This document shows positions 18,091 through 27,117 of a stretch of 64,000 nt of DNA, one piece after another; position 1 is the first letter of the stretch; every line of letters begins with the position of its first letter. The DNA lies in assembly GCA_030750975.1 (NCBI GenBank), contig JASMHC010000015.1:372001-436000 (forward strand), read 5' to 3'. The notes beneath the pieces were generated by a model. The model worked only from the letters and a program-made list of their open reading frames with translations, made no database searches and was not told the origin of the DNA. The position numbers and the translations under genes were made by a program. The stretch is from Paracoccaceae bacterium (GTDB lineage: Bacteria > Pseudomonadota > Alphaproteobacteria > Rhodobacterales > Rhodobacteraceae).

Positions 18091-18475
18091 TTTTCAGGTG
18101 CTTTGACCCAAGTTAAGCCGTTGGTTTTGCTTGGTCACACCGCCGAAACATCCGGTCAAAAACATGACCCTCGGATATAGAAATTCGTGGATACTTTTGA
18201 AAGTTGTGCACTTCTTACCAACTCGTTAATGACCCGTTCCAAAAACGTAATGTTTTCAATAATTTGGCGAATTTTCATTAATTTTTCGTTGAAAATCAAC
18301 ATCTTACAAAAACGCCTAAAAATTAGGCAAATCAGCGAAGCCCCCATAAAACAATGGAAAATCCCCTGTTTCGCCAGTTTGCCCCCAAACTTATCCACAG
18401 AAACGGTGGAAAGGTTTAGTCTTGTAAACACACCTTAATCCGTGCAGCCACTAAGGGAATCACCGGGCAACAGGC
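18091..18475. promoter_or_regulatory. AT-rich region upstream of uvrC with DnaA and CtrA-like boxes
   Basis: This 385-base gap is much AT-richer than the rest of the window, especially 18200-18370. It holds a perfect DnaA box TTATCCACA (18391-18399), a weaker inverted one CGTGGATAC (18186-18194), a CtrA-like TTAA-N7-TTGA (18278-18292), and two small palindromes, GTTGA-AAA-TCAAC (18288-18300) and GCCTAA-AAA-TTAGGC (18314-18328). Short ORFs exist on both strands but lack ribosome binding sites and recognisable content. Its role is open: a uvrC promoter region, DnaA control or an origin-like element. Confidence 0.5.
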
Positions 18476-20341
18476 ATGAGCAGCGAAAACACCAACAAAC
18501 AGACCGGACATCAGGTGATCCGGGACTACCTGAAATCCCTCGACGGGTCTCCGGGTGTGTACCGGATGCTCGATGAAAAGGCGCGGGTTCTTTATGTTGG
18601 CAAGGCCCGCAATCTCAAGGCGCGTGTTTCGAATTACAGCCGTTCGACGGGCCATTCACCACGGATTTCGCGGATGATCGCGGAAACCGCCTCGATGATG
18701 TTCCTGACCACCCGGACCGAGACCGAAGCCCTGCTGTTGGAACAGAACCTGATCAAGCAGCTCAAGCCCGTCTACAACGTGTTGCTGCGCGACGACAAAA
18801 GCTTTCCCAATATCCTGCTGACGGGCAATCACCCTTTTCCAATGATCCGCAAACATCGCGGAGCGCGGAAGGAAAAGGGCAGCTATTTCGGGCCTTTCGC
18901 CAGCGCAGGCGCGGTCAACCGGACGCTGAACCAGCTGCAAAAAGTGTTTCTGTTGCGCAATTGTTCGGATTCGATATTTGAAAGCCGCACACGGCCCTGC
19001 CTGCTTTTCCAGATCAAGCGTTGCTCGGGGCCATGTGTCGGGCGCATTTCCGAACAGGATTACGCCAACGCGGTCGCCGATGCCGGGCGTTTTCTGTCGG
19101 GTCGTTCGACCGAGATACAAGAGCGTCTGGCCACCGAGATGCAATCGGCCTCGGAAGCCATGGAGTTTGAACGCGCCGCCGCCCTGCGCGACAGGATCAA
19201 GGCGCTGACGCAAGTGCAAACCAGTCAGGGCATCAACCCCCGCACGGTCAGCGAAGCGGATGTGGTTGCCCTGCATGTGGACAAAGGACAGGCCTGCGTT
19301 CAGGTCTTCTTTGTCCGAGCCAACCAGAACTGGGGCAATCATGATTATTACCCCCGCCTGTCCGCGGATGTGGAAGAGCCTGAAATCCTGCAAGCGTTCC
19401 TCGGCCAGTTTTACCAGACCAAGGAACCGCCCAGACAGATCATTCTGTCCCATCCGGTTGAAGAACCGGAATTGCTGGCCCGCGCCCTTGGCGAACGGGC
19501 GGGCCGCAAGGTTGAAATCATCGTCCCACAACGCGGCGAAAAGGCCGAGCTGATTGAAGGCGCCCTTCGAAACGCCCGCGAAAGCCTCGCCCGGAAAATG
19601 TCGGAAAGCGCGACCCAGGCGAAACTGCTGAAAGGTCTGGCTGATGCGTTCGGTCTGGAAGGTCCGCCCAGCCGGATCGAGGTTTACGACAACAGCCATA
19701 TTCAGGGCACCAATGCCGTAGGCGCGATGATCGTGGCCGGGCCGGACGGGTTCATGAAGAACCAGTACCGAAAATTCAACATCAAGGGCGACAGCATCAC
19801 CCCCGGCGATGATTTCGGCATGATGAAAGAGGTTCTGACCCGCCGCTTCAAACGCCTTCTTAAAGAAGACCCCGAACGTCAGGAAGGCATGTGGCCTGAT
19901 CTTCTGCTGATCGACGGCGGGGCCGGACAGGTCAGCGCCGTGGCCGAGATCATGGGCGAAATGGGCGTGCAGGACATCCCCATGGTCGGTGTGGCCAAGG
20001 GCGTGGATCGCGACGCAGGGAAAGAGGAATTCTACCGCAAAGGCCAGCGCCCCTTCGCCCTGCGCCACAACGATCCGGTGCTGTACTTCGTCCAGCGGAT
20101 GCGGGACGAGGCCCACCGTTTCGCCATCGGCACCCACCGCGCCAAACGCGCCAAGGCCGTGGGGGCCACGCCGCTGGATGACGTCCCCGGCGTCGGAGCC
20201 ACCCGCAAACGAGCCCTGCTGCAACATTTCGGCTCCGCCAAAGCCGTCAGCCGCGCCAATCTAGCCGACCTGAAAGCGGTGGACGGCGTGTCAGACGCCT
20301 TGGCTGAAACGATCTATGCCTTTTTCCACGAAGGCTCATAG
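18476..20341 (+). CDS. uvrC: UvrABC excinuclease subunit C
   Basis: Makes both incisions around bulky DNA lesions in nucleotide excision repair. The 621-residue protein has all parts in order: GIY-YIG nuclease (PGVYRM to [14 protein letters not shown], residues 25-55), the cysteine segment [15 protein letters not shown], a UVR motif [12 protein letters not shown], the RNase H-like UvrC domain ([26 protein letters not shown]), and C-terminal helix-hairpin-helix motifs ([18 protein letters not shown]). The ATG at 18476 gives the usual N-terminus. In relatives pgsA-moaD-moaE follow closely, while here they begin 8.9 kb downstream. Confidence 0.96.
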   Translation: MSSENTNKQTGHQVIRDYLKSLDGSPGVYRMLDEKARVLYVGKARNLKARVSNYSRSTGHSPRISRMIAETASMMFLTTRTETEALLLEQNLIKQLKPVYNVLLRDDKSFPNILLTGNHPFPMIRKHRGARKEKGSYFGPFASAGAVNRTLNQLQKVFLLRNCSDSIFESRTRPCLLFQIKRCSGPCVGRISEQDYANAVADAGRFLSGRSTEIQERLATEMQSASEAMEFERAAALRDRIKALTQVQTSQGINPRTVSEADVVALHVDKGQACVQVFFVRANQNWGNHDYYPRLSADVEEPEILQAFLGQFYQTKEPPRQIILSHPVEEPELLARALGERAGRKVEIIVPQRGEKAELIEGALRNARESLARKMSESATQAKLLKGLADAFGLEGPPSRIEVYDNSHIQGTNAVGAMIVAGPDGFMKNQYRKFNIKGDSITPGDDFGMMKEVLTRRFKRLLKEDPERQEGMWPDLLLIDGGAGQVSAVAEIMGEMGVQDIPMVGVAKGVDRDAGKEEFYRKGQRPFALRHNDPVLYFVQRMRDEAHRFAIGTHRAKRAKAVGATPLDDVPGVGATRKRALLQHFGSAKAVSRANLADLKAVDGVSDALAETIYAFFHEGS

Positions 20342-20536
20342 GGGAACGACACGAGCGATAAGGACGAAGAAGAAACCAGCCTCAGCATTGGCGTTGTCGT
20401 CGCTCTCGGCGCAGGAATAGGCTCGGCCATAGGCGTTGTGATTGGCAATATCTCAGTCGGCATAGGCGTCGGGATCGCCATAGGTGTCGCTTTAGGCGCG
20501 GCCTATTCGCAAATGAATTGCAGCGGCGACGAATAA
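20342..20536 (+). pseudogene. Headless glycine-zipper ORF in frame behind uvrC
   Basis: Directly after the uvrC TAG (20339-20341) the same frame stays open for 64 codons to TAA (20534-20536). It encodes an acidic head (DTSDKDEEETS), then a glycine-zipper membrane segment (IGVVVALGAGIGSAIG; GIGVGIAIGVALGAA) and a short polar tail. This resembles small glycine-zipper membrane proteins of Rhodobacteraceae. No ATG, GTG or TTG precedes the zipper, so it looks like a gene that lost its start at the edge of the inserted block. Alternatives are a rare start codon or read-through of the uvrC stop. The clean coding character is what I see; the decay is inferred. Confidence 0.55.
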
Positions 20537-20540
20537 GCTC

Positions 20541-21242
20541 TTAGGCCAACTGCAAAACCTGCCCTTCCTCTCCTGCCTTGCTACGATAGAACCAGCGATC
20601 AATCGTTTTGATCAACAGATTGTCCCCGCTGAGAAAAATCCGCCCCTCATCCACCTCTCGCGCAAATGTACTGCGATTCAGAAGAATGGCACTCAAGGAA
20701 ACGCGGTTTGTTTCGATATAAAGATCGACGTCAAAGTCCGGGATCGACGAACAAATCTCGATCTGTTTTCCGGGTCGGATGAGCGCCCAATAGGTGTCGT
20801 AATCCAAGCCTTCGTCATTAAAATGGAACCGGATGACGATCTGTCGGTTCGGCAACTGATCCGTGAAAATGTATCGAGGCATTTTCCACATCAACGTTGA
20901 GACATCAGAATCTTCAAGCGCGACACGAGCTTCGATGTTGCACTGCGCCCAATCCGACAGAGCATTCAAGGCTGGCTCAAGATCAATTGCGCGCTGGGTT
21001 CGCAGATAATCCACCTGACCTGTTGCGGGATCTTCGATCCGCTCAACCAGCCCCTGAAGCTCCAATTCTTTCAGTCGTTTGGACAGCAAAGCAGGCGAGA
21101 TATTCCCAACACCGCGCCGAATGTCGTTAAACCGCGTCGATCCGCACCACATCTCTGAAAGGATCGGTATGGTCCAGCGTGGTTCAAGAACTTCGCAGGC
21201 ATGGGTTAGGGCGCAAACTATTCCATAGGACTTCGTTGACAT
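20541..21242 (-). CDS. HxlR-type winged-helix regulator with C-terminal SCP2-like domain
   Basis: A 233-residue protein. The N-terminal HxlR winged helix (residues 1-100) is recognised by CALTHACEVLEPRWTIPIL, FNDIRRGVGNISPALLSKRL and LEEQGLVER-like LELQGLVERIEDP. The C-terminal 120 residues (DTYWALIRPGKQIEIC...VDLYIETN) match the SCP2-like ligand domain found on some HxlR regulators, so a small hydrophobic or organic ligand may control it. It diverges from a 63-residue membrane peptide gene, with 150 bases between, and lies beside a peptide transporter and hydrolase that it may regulate. Confidence 0.8.
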   Translation of the reverse strand: MSTKSYGIVCALTHACEVLEPRWTIPILSEMWCGSTRFNDIRRGVGNISPALLSKRLKELELQGLVERIEDPATGQVDYLRTQRAIDLEPALNALSDWAQCNIEARVALEDSDVSTLMWKMPRYIFTDQLPNRQIVIRFHFNDEGLDYDTYWALIRPGKQIEICSSIPDFDVDLYIETNRVSLSAILLNRSTFAREVDEGRIFLSGDNLLIKTIDRWFYRSKAGEEGQVLQLA

Positions 21243-21392
21243 GGGCTCCTCCTATGAGTTTCAGCATACCCGTCCCAGTCGAATTCGGTCTAGTTCAGAA
21301 TTTGTAGCGGTTCGCTTCATGTCCGGCACTACCCCGTTCCAACGGCCTTCTGGCAGGTTGGGTTCATAACCAATTTGGAAAGGACCAAACCC

Positions 21393-21584
21393 ATGCAAGA
21401 CCCAAACATGATCCAGCACGCTGCATATCTGAACGACCTTGAAGCGATGGTCGCCAAAAGCCGCAGCCCGCATAAGAACGACACCAACCATTTTGACTAC
21501 GGCCTACAACTCCGCGCCATGGCGGTTGTTCTCGCCGTTGTTGTTACCATCGCGGTATTCCCGTCCTCAGGCGTCGGCATCTAA
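21393..21584 (+). CDS. 63-residue single-helix membrane peptide
   Basis: A small gene with a good ribosome binding site (GGAAAGGA at 21377-21384) and a strong terminator behind it. The product has a polar N-terminus with MIQHAAYLNDLEAMVAKSR and KNDTNHFDYGLQLR, then one hydrophobic helix (residues about 42-58, MAVVLAVVVTIAVF). I do not recognise a family. It is divergent from the HxlR-SCP2 regulator, so it may be the regulator's direct target. Confidence 0.6.
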   Translation: MQDPNMIQHAAYLNDLEAMVAKSRSPHKNDTNHFDYGLQLRAMAVVLAVVVTIAVFPSSGVGI

Positions 21585-21606
21585 ATTGTTATCCCGCCAA
21601 ATGAAT

Positions 21607-21640
21607 AAGGCCACCGAATTCGGTGGCCTTGTCTGTTTTT
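21607..21640 (+). terminator. Intrinsic terminator behind the 63-residue gene
   Basis: AAGGCCACCGAA (21607-21618) and TTCGGTGGCCTT (21619-21630) are fully self-complementary, followed by GTCTGTTTTT. This is a classic Rho-independent terminator for rightward transcription. The fused ATPase gene arriving from the right ends 15 bases away and may share it. Confidence 0.8.
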
Positions 21641-21654
21641 ATGGTAGGGACTTT

Positions 21655-23283
21655 TTACCCCATCGCCGCCCGTTTCTCGCCAAGCGTAGTGAGGGTCTTT
21701 TCCAACCATCCGATCTCCATTTCGGGCACCGAGGCCAGCAGTAGCTCGGTATAGGGCGGATGCGGTTCGCTAAAGATTTCCTGCTTGCCGCCCTGCTCAA
21801 CCACCTCGCCCTGATACATCACCACAACCTCGTCGCTGATCGCGCGGACGGTTGCGATGTCATGGGTGATGAAGATGTAAGACACGCCCAGCTCTTCCTG
21901 CAAATGCATCAGCAGCTTCAGGATACCTTCCTGAACAATCTGGTCCAGCGCCGACGTCACCTCATCACAAATGATCAGTTCAGGCTCTGCCGCCAAGGCC
22001 CGCGCGATACAGATACGCTGTTTCTGCCCGCCCGACAGCTCGCCCGGCAGACGATCCATAAAGCTTTCATCCAGCTCGATCATTTCAAGCAGTTCTTTCA
22101 CCCGCTGATCCACGGCCTTGCCGCGCTTGCCGGTGTAAAACTCGACCGGCCGGCCGATGATTTCGCGCACCGTCTGACGCGGGTTCATCGCTGTATCGGC
22201 CATCTGATAGATCATCTGGATGCGCTGCAACTGATCGCGCGAACGATCCTTCAGCTTGGGCGGCAGAGGATCGCCGTTAAACAGAACGTCGCCCTCAAGC
22301 TGGGGCAACAGCCCTGTCACCACGCGGGCTGTTGTTGACTTGCCCGAACCGGATTCGCCCACGATAGACACGGTTTTGCCGCGCGACACAGCTATGTCGA
22401 CGTTCTTCAAAACCGGAACCTTGCCATAAGCCGCGGTGATGTTCCTGATCTCAAGGATCTTGTCATCCGCGCTTTCGGCCTCTTTTTCAATCGAGCGGAC
22501 CGACCACAGCGACTTGGTGTATTCTTCCTTGGGATCGGTCAGCATGGTCTGGGTGTCGGCCTCTTCCACCTCAACCCCATAGCGCAGCACTTTGATCCGG
22601 TCCGCCATCTGCGCCACCACCGCCAGATCGTGGGTGATATAGATCGCCGCCGTGTGGAACTGTTCCACCGCGTTGCGCATGGCGGCCAGCACGTTAACTT
22701 GCGTCGTCACGTCCAAAGCGGTTGTCGGTTCGTCAAAAATAATCAGATCGGGGCGCGAGGCCATGGCCATCGCCGTCATCGCCCGCTGCAATTGGCCGCC
22801 CGACACCTGATGCGGAAACCTGTCTCCGATATTGTTCGGGTCCGGCAGATCCATCGCCGCGAACAGTTTCTTGGCATCTTCACGCGCTTCGTCCGGCGAA
22901 GACAGCCCGTGGCGCACACCGGCCTCGATGGTTTGCTCCATCAGCGTATGCGCCGGGTTGAACGCCGCCGCCGCCGATTGGGCAACATAGGCAATCCGCG
23001 CACCGCGCAGCTTTTGCTTGGCGGCTTCGGATTCTTTCATCAGGTCCACACCGTCGAACCAGATTTCACCGCTGGTCAGCCGGCAGCCGGGGCGGGCAAA
23101 GCCCATGGCGGCCAGACCAAGGGTTGACTTCCCAGCCCCCGATTCGCCGATCAGGCCCAGAACCTCGCCCTTGTGCAGGGTCAGATCCACGCCTTTGATG
23201 ATTTCGTGCCATTTTTCGTCAGAGAAACCGTCAATGCGCATATCGCGCATTTTCAGCAGAACTTCTTTGCTATCAGTGCTCAT
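21655..23283 (-). CDS. Fused double ATPase of a second peptide ABC transporter (DppD-DppF type)
   Basis: A 542-residue protein with two nucleotide-binding domains. Domain 1: GESGAGKST near residue 43, signature VSGGQLQRA, Walker B LIIFDEPTTALD. Domain 2: GESGSGKST near residue 313, signature LSGGQKQRI, Walker B LIICDEVTSALD. It would power uptake of peptides or similar solutes. Unlike the first fused ATPase of the window it lacks the C-terminal oligopeptide tail. It overlaps the permease gene by 11 bases and is last in the leftward operon permease B-permease C-ATPase. Confidence 0.88.
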   Translation of the reverse strand: MSTDSKEVLLKMRDMRIDGFSDEKWHEIIKGVDLTLHKGEVLGLIGESGAGKSTLGLAAMGFARPGCRLTSGEIWFDGVDLMKESEAAKQKLRGARIAYVAQSAAAAFNPAHTLMEQTIEAGVRHGLSSPDEAREDAKKLFAAMDLPDPNNIGDRFPHQVSGGQLQRAMTAMAMASRPDLIIFDEPTTALDVTTQVNVLAAMRNAVEQFHTAAIYITHDLAVVAQMADRIKVLRYGVEVEEADTQTMLTDPKEEYTKSLWSVRSIEKEAESADDKILEIRNITAAYGKVPVLKNVDIAVSRGKTVSIVGESGSGKSTTARVVTGLLPQLEGDVLFNGDPLPPKLKDRSRDQLQRIQMIYQMADTAMNPRQTVREIIGRPVEFYTGKRGKAVDQRVKELLEMIELDESFMDRLPGELSGGQKQRICIARALAAEPELIICDEVTSALDQIVQEGILKLLMHLQEELGVSYIFITHDIATVRAISDEVVVMYQGEVVEQGGKQEIFSEPHPPYTELLLASVPEMEIGWLEKTLTTLGEKRAAMG

Positions 23284-24190
23284 CGCGCAGACCGCTCGTT
23301 TTCATCAGGAACCAATCCACCACGAAGTTGACCGCGATGGTGAGGATGGCAATCGCTGCCGCAGGCAGCAGCGGGGTAATGCCGGCTTTCAGGTCGAACT
23401 GGGCGAACTGGATCAGCGAAGCGTTTTCACGCACCATCGATCCCCAGTCGGCGGTGGGGGGCTGAATGCCCACGCCAAGAAAGCTGAGCGCCGCAATCGT
23501 CAGGAAGACAAAGCAGAACCGCAGGCCAAATTCCGCCACCAGCGGGGGCATGATGTTCGGCAGGATTTCGCGGCGCATCACCCAGCCAAGGCCCTCGCCG
23601 CGCAGCTTGGCCGCCTCGACATATTCCATCACCACGACATTCATCGCCACCGCGCGGGTCAGACGGAACACGCGGGTTGAATCCAGAACCGCGATGATGA
23701 TGATCAGCGAGGTGATGTTCGATCCGAAGATCGACAGCAGCATCAGCGCGAAAATCAGGCTGGGAATGGCCATCAGAACATCGACGAATCGCGACAGTAT
23801 CTGATCGACCCACCCGCGCGAGATTGCGGCAACCAAGGCCAGACCACCGCCGATCAGGAAGGCAAGAAAGGTGGTCGCCAGCGCGATGCCAATCGTGTTT
23901 CGCGCACCGAAAATCAGGCGCGACAGGATATCCCGCCCGATCTGGTCGGTGCCGAACACATGTTCCGCGCCCCAGGGGGCATAGGGGATCGGGGTGATCT
24001 CGGCCTCGCCATAAGGGGCGATCAGCGGGGCGAACAGGGCGACGATCAGATAGATCGCAATCACCACCATTCCGACCCATGCGGTAAAGGGCGCCTTTTT
24101 CAGCTCGATCCAGGCGCGTTGGCGCCATGTGCGGCGCGTGCGGACCTGACCGACCTCGTCTTTAGCAGAGTAACCTTCAGAAGTGCTCAT
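23273..24190 (-). CDS. Peptide ABC transporter permease (DppC type)
   Basis: A 305-residue permease. It has the N-terminal RQRAWIELKKAPFTAWVGMVVIA segment of OppC_N proteins, a periplasmic loop with HVFGTDQIGRDILSRLIFG, and the coupling loop YVEAAKLRGEGLGWVMRREILPN. About six membrane helices are visible. It overlaps the DppB-type gene by four bases (ATGA) and the ATPase gene by 11 bases, so the three are translated as a unit. Confidence 0.88.
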   Translation of the reverse strand: MSTSEGYSAKDEVGQVRTRRTWRQRAWIELKKAPFTAWVGMVVIAIYLIVALFAPLIAPYGEAEITPIPYAPWGAEHVFGTDQIGRDILSRLIFGARNTIGIALATTFLAFLIGGGLALVAAISRGWVDQILSRFVDVLMAIPSLIFALMLLSIFGSNITSLIIIIAVLDSTRVFRLTRAVAMNVVVMEYVEAAKLRGEGLGWVMRREILPNIMPPLVAEFGLRFCFVFLTIAALSFLGVGIQPPTADWGSMVRENASLIQFAQFDLKAGITPLLPAAAIAILTIAVNFVVDWFLMKTSGLRDEH

Positions 24191-25173
24191 CTTGGATGCA
24201 GAAGCCTCGGGTTGGTGACGATTGAAATAATATCGGCCAGCAAGTTCAGCACGATATAGGTGGCGGCGAAGATCAGGGCACAGGCCTGAACCACCGGAAT
24301 GTCACGGGTTGTCACGGCGTCCACCATCAACTGCCCGATGCCGGGATAGACAAACACCACCTCAACCACGACCACGCCGACGACAAGGTAGGCAAGGTTA
24401 AAGGCGATCACGTTGACAATCGGCGCCCAGGCGTTGGGCAGGGCGTGGAACAGGATCACGCGGGTCGATGACAGCCCTTTCAGGCGCGCCATTTCGATAT
24501 AGGGGCTGGCCAGCAGATTGATGATCGCGGCCCGGGTCATCCGCATCATATGCGCGATGATGACAAGCGCGAGGGTCATCGCGGGCAGGGCGCTGCGATA
24601 GATTCGCTCGCTCAACTCGGTGTCGGGCGACACATTGGCCAGCGACGGAAAGATCGGGTTCAGCGCCGCGAGGAACAGAATCAGGATATAGGCCACGAAG
24701 AATTCAGGGGTCGAGATCGTCGCCAGGGTCGTGGCATTCACTACACGGTCATATACCGAGTTGCGGTAAAGCGCGGCGGTAATACCCAAGAACAGCGCCA
24801 GAGGAACCGCCACAATCGCGGTCATCGACGCCAGAAACAGCGTGTTCCACAAACGCGGCCCGATAAGATCGACCACGTCGCGCGACCGGTCGATGCCCGA
24901 TGCGGCACGGCCCGAGAACGAGGTGCCGAAATCGCCGGTAACAACGCCGCCGATCCAGTCGAAATAGCGTATATATGCAGGCTGATCGAGACCAAGCTCG
25001 CGCCGGAAGGCGGCCACTGTTTCCTCGGTTGCGGCCTGTCCGAGAACCGCCTGAGTAAAGTCCCCCGGCAGCATTTCCACGCCGCTGAAGATTACGATAG
25101 AAACGAAGAACAAGGTCATCACGCCTAAGGCAAGGCGCTGCAGGACCGTCCTGATAACCGGATGCACGGTCAT
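24187..25173 (-). CDS. Peptide ABC transporter permease (DppB type)
   Basis: A 328-residue permease with the N-terminal helix VLQRLALGVMTLFFVSIVIF, the periplasmic LGLDQPAYIRYFDWIGGVVTGDFGTSF and the coupling loop YIEMARLKGLSSTRVILFHALPN. Two adjacent ATG codons (25176 and 25173) follow AAAAAGGGGG; I prefer the second for spacing. It is first in the leftward operon. The divergent binding-protein gene starts 261 bases away, so both transcripts leave from the same gap. Confidence 0.87.
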   Translation of the reverse strand: MTVHPVIRTVLQRLALGVMTLFFVSIVIFSGVEMLPGDFTQAVLGQAATEETVAAFRRELGLDQPAYIRYFDWIGGVVTGDFGTSFSGRAASGIDRSRDVVDLIGPRLWNTLFLASMTAIVAVPLALFLGITAALYRNSVYDRVVNATTLATISTPEFFVAYILILFLAALNPIFPSLANVSPDTELSERIYRSALPAMTLALVIIAHMMRMTRAAIINLLASPYIEMARLKGLSSTRVILFHALPNAWAPIVNVIAFNLAYLVVGVVVVEVVFVYPGIGQLMVDAVTTRDIPVVQACALIFAATYIVLNLLADIISIVTNPRLLHPR

Positions 25174-25434
25174 CATCCCCCTTTTTGTTTTATCAGGTAA
25201 GGCGACACTGTTTTTATGCGTGTCGTTATTTGACCTTCCCGATCTCCCTGTCCCGAAAGGGTAGGCGAAACCTTGCAAAAAAGTAAACGGGCTTTGTGAA
25301 AGAAATTTGCTTTAAGGGACAATCTGTTGTTACGATCCGTCTGTACCGGAAAAGGTATGCCCTATCGGAAGAGTTCGGGAGACGTTTTCGGGGGGCAATA
25401 AAAACGACATTCACAACAGGAAGGCAAAAGCCAA

Positions 25435-27045
25435 ATGAAAGATCGTAAATCTCTGTTCATGGATGAACAGAAAGCCAAATTTTCTGCCGGACATATCAAC
25501 CGCCGAACCTTTGTACGTTCGATGGTCGCGGCAGGTGTTGCTGTTCCGTCTGCTCTTGGTATGGCGACGCAAGTCATGGCCTCGGTCCCTAAAAAGGGCG
25601 GCCATTATCGTCTTGGTCTTGGCCACGGTTCAACCACCGACAGCCTTGATCCGGCGACCTATGAAAACGGGTTCACCAACAACATGGTGAACACGGTATT
25701 CAACCACCTGACCGAAGTTGCCCCCGACGGGTCGCTGCGCGGCGATATGGCGGAATCCTATGAAGCCGATAACGGAGGCGCGACCTGGGTCTTCAATCTG
25801 CGCAAGGGCGTTGAATTCCATAACGGCAAATCGCTGCATGCCGATGATGTGGTTGCATCGATCAACTATCACCGCGGCGAAGATTCGAAATCGGCCGCCA
25901 AAGGCCTGCTGAGCGCTGTCACTGATATTCGCTCGGACGGGGCGAACCGCGTGATCGTCGATCTGGCCGAAGCCAATGCGGACTTCCCCTTTGTGATCGG
26001 CGATTATCACCTGGCCATCATGCCGTCCGAGGATGGCATGATCGATCCGACATCCGGCATCGGCACCGGCGGCTATTCGCTGGACAACTTTGAACCCGGT
26101 GTGCGCGTGGAAATGACCCGCAACCCGAACTACTTCAAAGAGACCTATTTTGACGAGGTCACGATCCTGTCGATCATCGACATCACCGCCCGCCAGAACG
26201 CGCTTCTGTCCGGTCAGGTTGACGTCATCGATCGCCTTGATCCAAAGACGGTTGGTCTTCTGGCGCGGTCGCCCGCTGTCAATATCCTCGAATCAACGGG
26301 ATATCTGCACTACACCTTCCCGATGCGTCTGGACACGGCACCGTTTGACAATGCCCATCTGCGGATGGCGCTGAAACTGGCGGTCAACCGTCAGGAAATG
26401 GTCGACAAGATCCTGCTGGGTCACGGTGCGCTTGGCAACGACCACCCGATTTCGACCGCGGTGCCGTTCCATGCCGGTGATCTGCCCCAGCGCGAGTATG
26501 ATCCCGAGCAGGCGGCGTTCCACTATCAAAAGTCGGGCCATAGCGGCACCATCCAGCTGTCGGCTTCGGAAGCGGCCTTTGCGGGCGCGGTTGACGCGGC
26601 GCAGCTTATTCAGGCCTCGGCGGCGGCTGCGGGCATCGACATCGAAGTTGTGCGCGAGCCTTCGGATGGCTATTGGTCCAACGTCTGGAACAAAAAGGGC
26701 TGGTCGGCAGCCTATTGGGGCGGTCGCCCGACCCAGGACTGGATGTACACCGCGGCCTATACCAACGATACCGAGTGGAACGATACCGCTTGGAAAGGCA
26801 CCGAGGCATCGGCCAAGTTCAACGATATCGTGGTTGCGGCCCGCTCGGAGCTGGACAACACCAAGCGTGCAGCGATGTATGCCGAAGCGCAGATGCTTAT
26901 CCGCGACGATGGCGGCGCGATTGTTCCGATGTTCGCGAACTACATCATGGGTCTGTCGAACAAGATCGGCCACGCCGACGACGTTGCGGCCAACTGGTCG
27001 CTGGACGGGTCGCACTCGGCCGAACGCTGGTGGTTCGACTCGTAA
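25435..27045 (+). CDS. Peptide ABC transporter substrate-binding protein with Tat signal
   Basis: A 536-residue periplasmic binding protein (SBP_bac_5 family). A twin-arginine signal is visible: NRRTFVRSMVAAGVAVPSAL at about residues 22-41, so it is probably exported folded. Mature-domain features include TWVFNLRKGVEFHNGKSLHADDVV and LRMALKLAVNRQEMVDKILLG. It diverges from its permease/ATPase operon. The solute may be a peptide or another amide-containing compound; the nearby S15/CocE hydrolase suggests intracellular cleavage after uptake, which is inference. Confidence 0.88.
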   Translation: MKDRKSLFMDEQKAKFSAGHINRRTFVRSMVAAGVAVPSALGMATQVMASVPKKGGHYRLGLGHGSTTDSLDPATYENGFTNNMVNTVFNHLTEVAPDGSLRGDMAESYEADNGGATWVFNLRKGVEFHNGKSLHADDVVASINYHRGEDSKSAAKGLLSAVTDIRSDGANRVIVDLAEANADFPFVIGDYHLAIMPSEDGMIDPTSGIGTGGYSLDNFEPGVRVEMTRNPNYFKETYFDEVTILSIIDITARQNALLSGQVDVIDRLDPKTVGLLARSPAVNILESTGYLHYTFPMRLDTAPFDNAHLRMALKLAVNRQEMVDKILLGHGALGNDHPISTAVPFHAGDLPQREYDPEQAAFHYQKSGHSGTIQLSASEAAFAGAVDAAQLIQASAAAAGIDIEVVREPSDGYWSNVWNKKGWSAAYWGGRPTQDWMYTAAYTNDTEWNDTAWKGTEASAKFNDIVVAARSELDNTKRAAMYAEAQMLIRDDGGAIVPMFANYIMGLSNKIGHADDVAANWSLDGSHSAERWWFDS

Positions 27046-27068
27046 GGGTCCGTCACTCAGGAATGGAA

Positions 27069-27094
27069 ACGGCGCCTCTCGGGGCGCCGTATTT
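27069..27094 (+). terminator. Terminator behind the Tat-exported binding protein
   Basis: ACGGCGCC (27069-27076) and GGCGCCGT (27083-27090) form an 8-bp stem with a 6-base loop, followed by ATTTCG. The U-tract is weak, but the hairpin sits between two convergent genes and probably ends the rightward transcript. Confidence 0.55.
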
Positions 27095-27117
27095 CGTTCG
27101 GTGAACCGGCAACGGGG

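Noticed and set aside
18156-18438. Open frames of 83-91 codons on both strands in the AT-rich gap before uvrC
   Set aside because: They lack ribosome binding sites and recognisable domains, overlap each other, and lie in low-complexity AT-rich DNA with palindromes and a DnaA box. A regulatory role is more likely.
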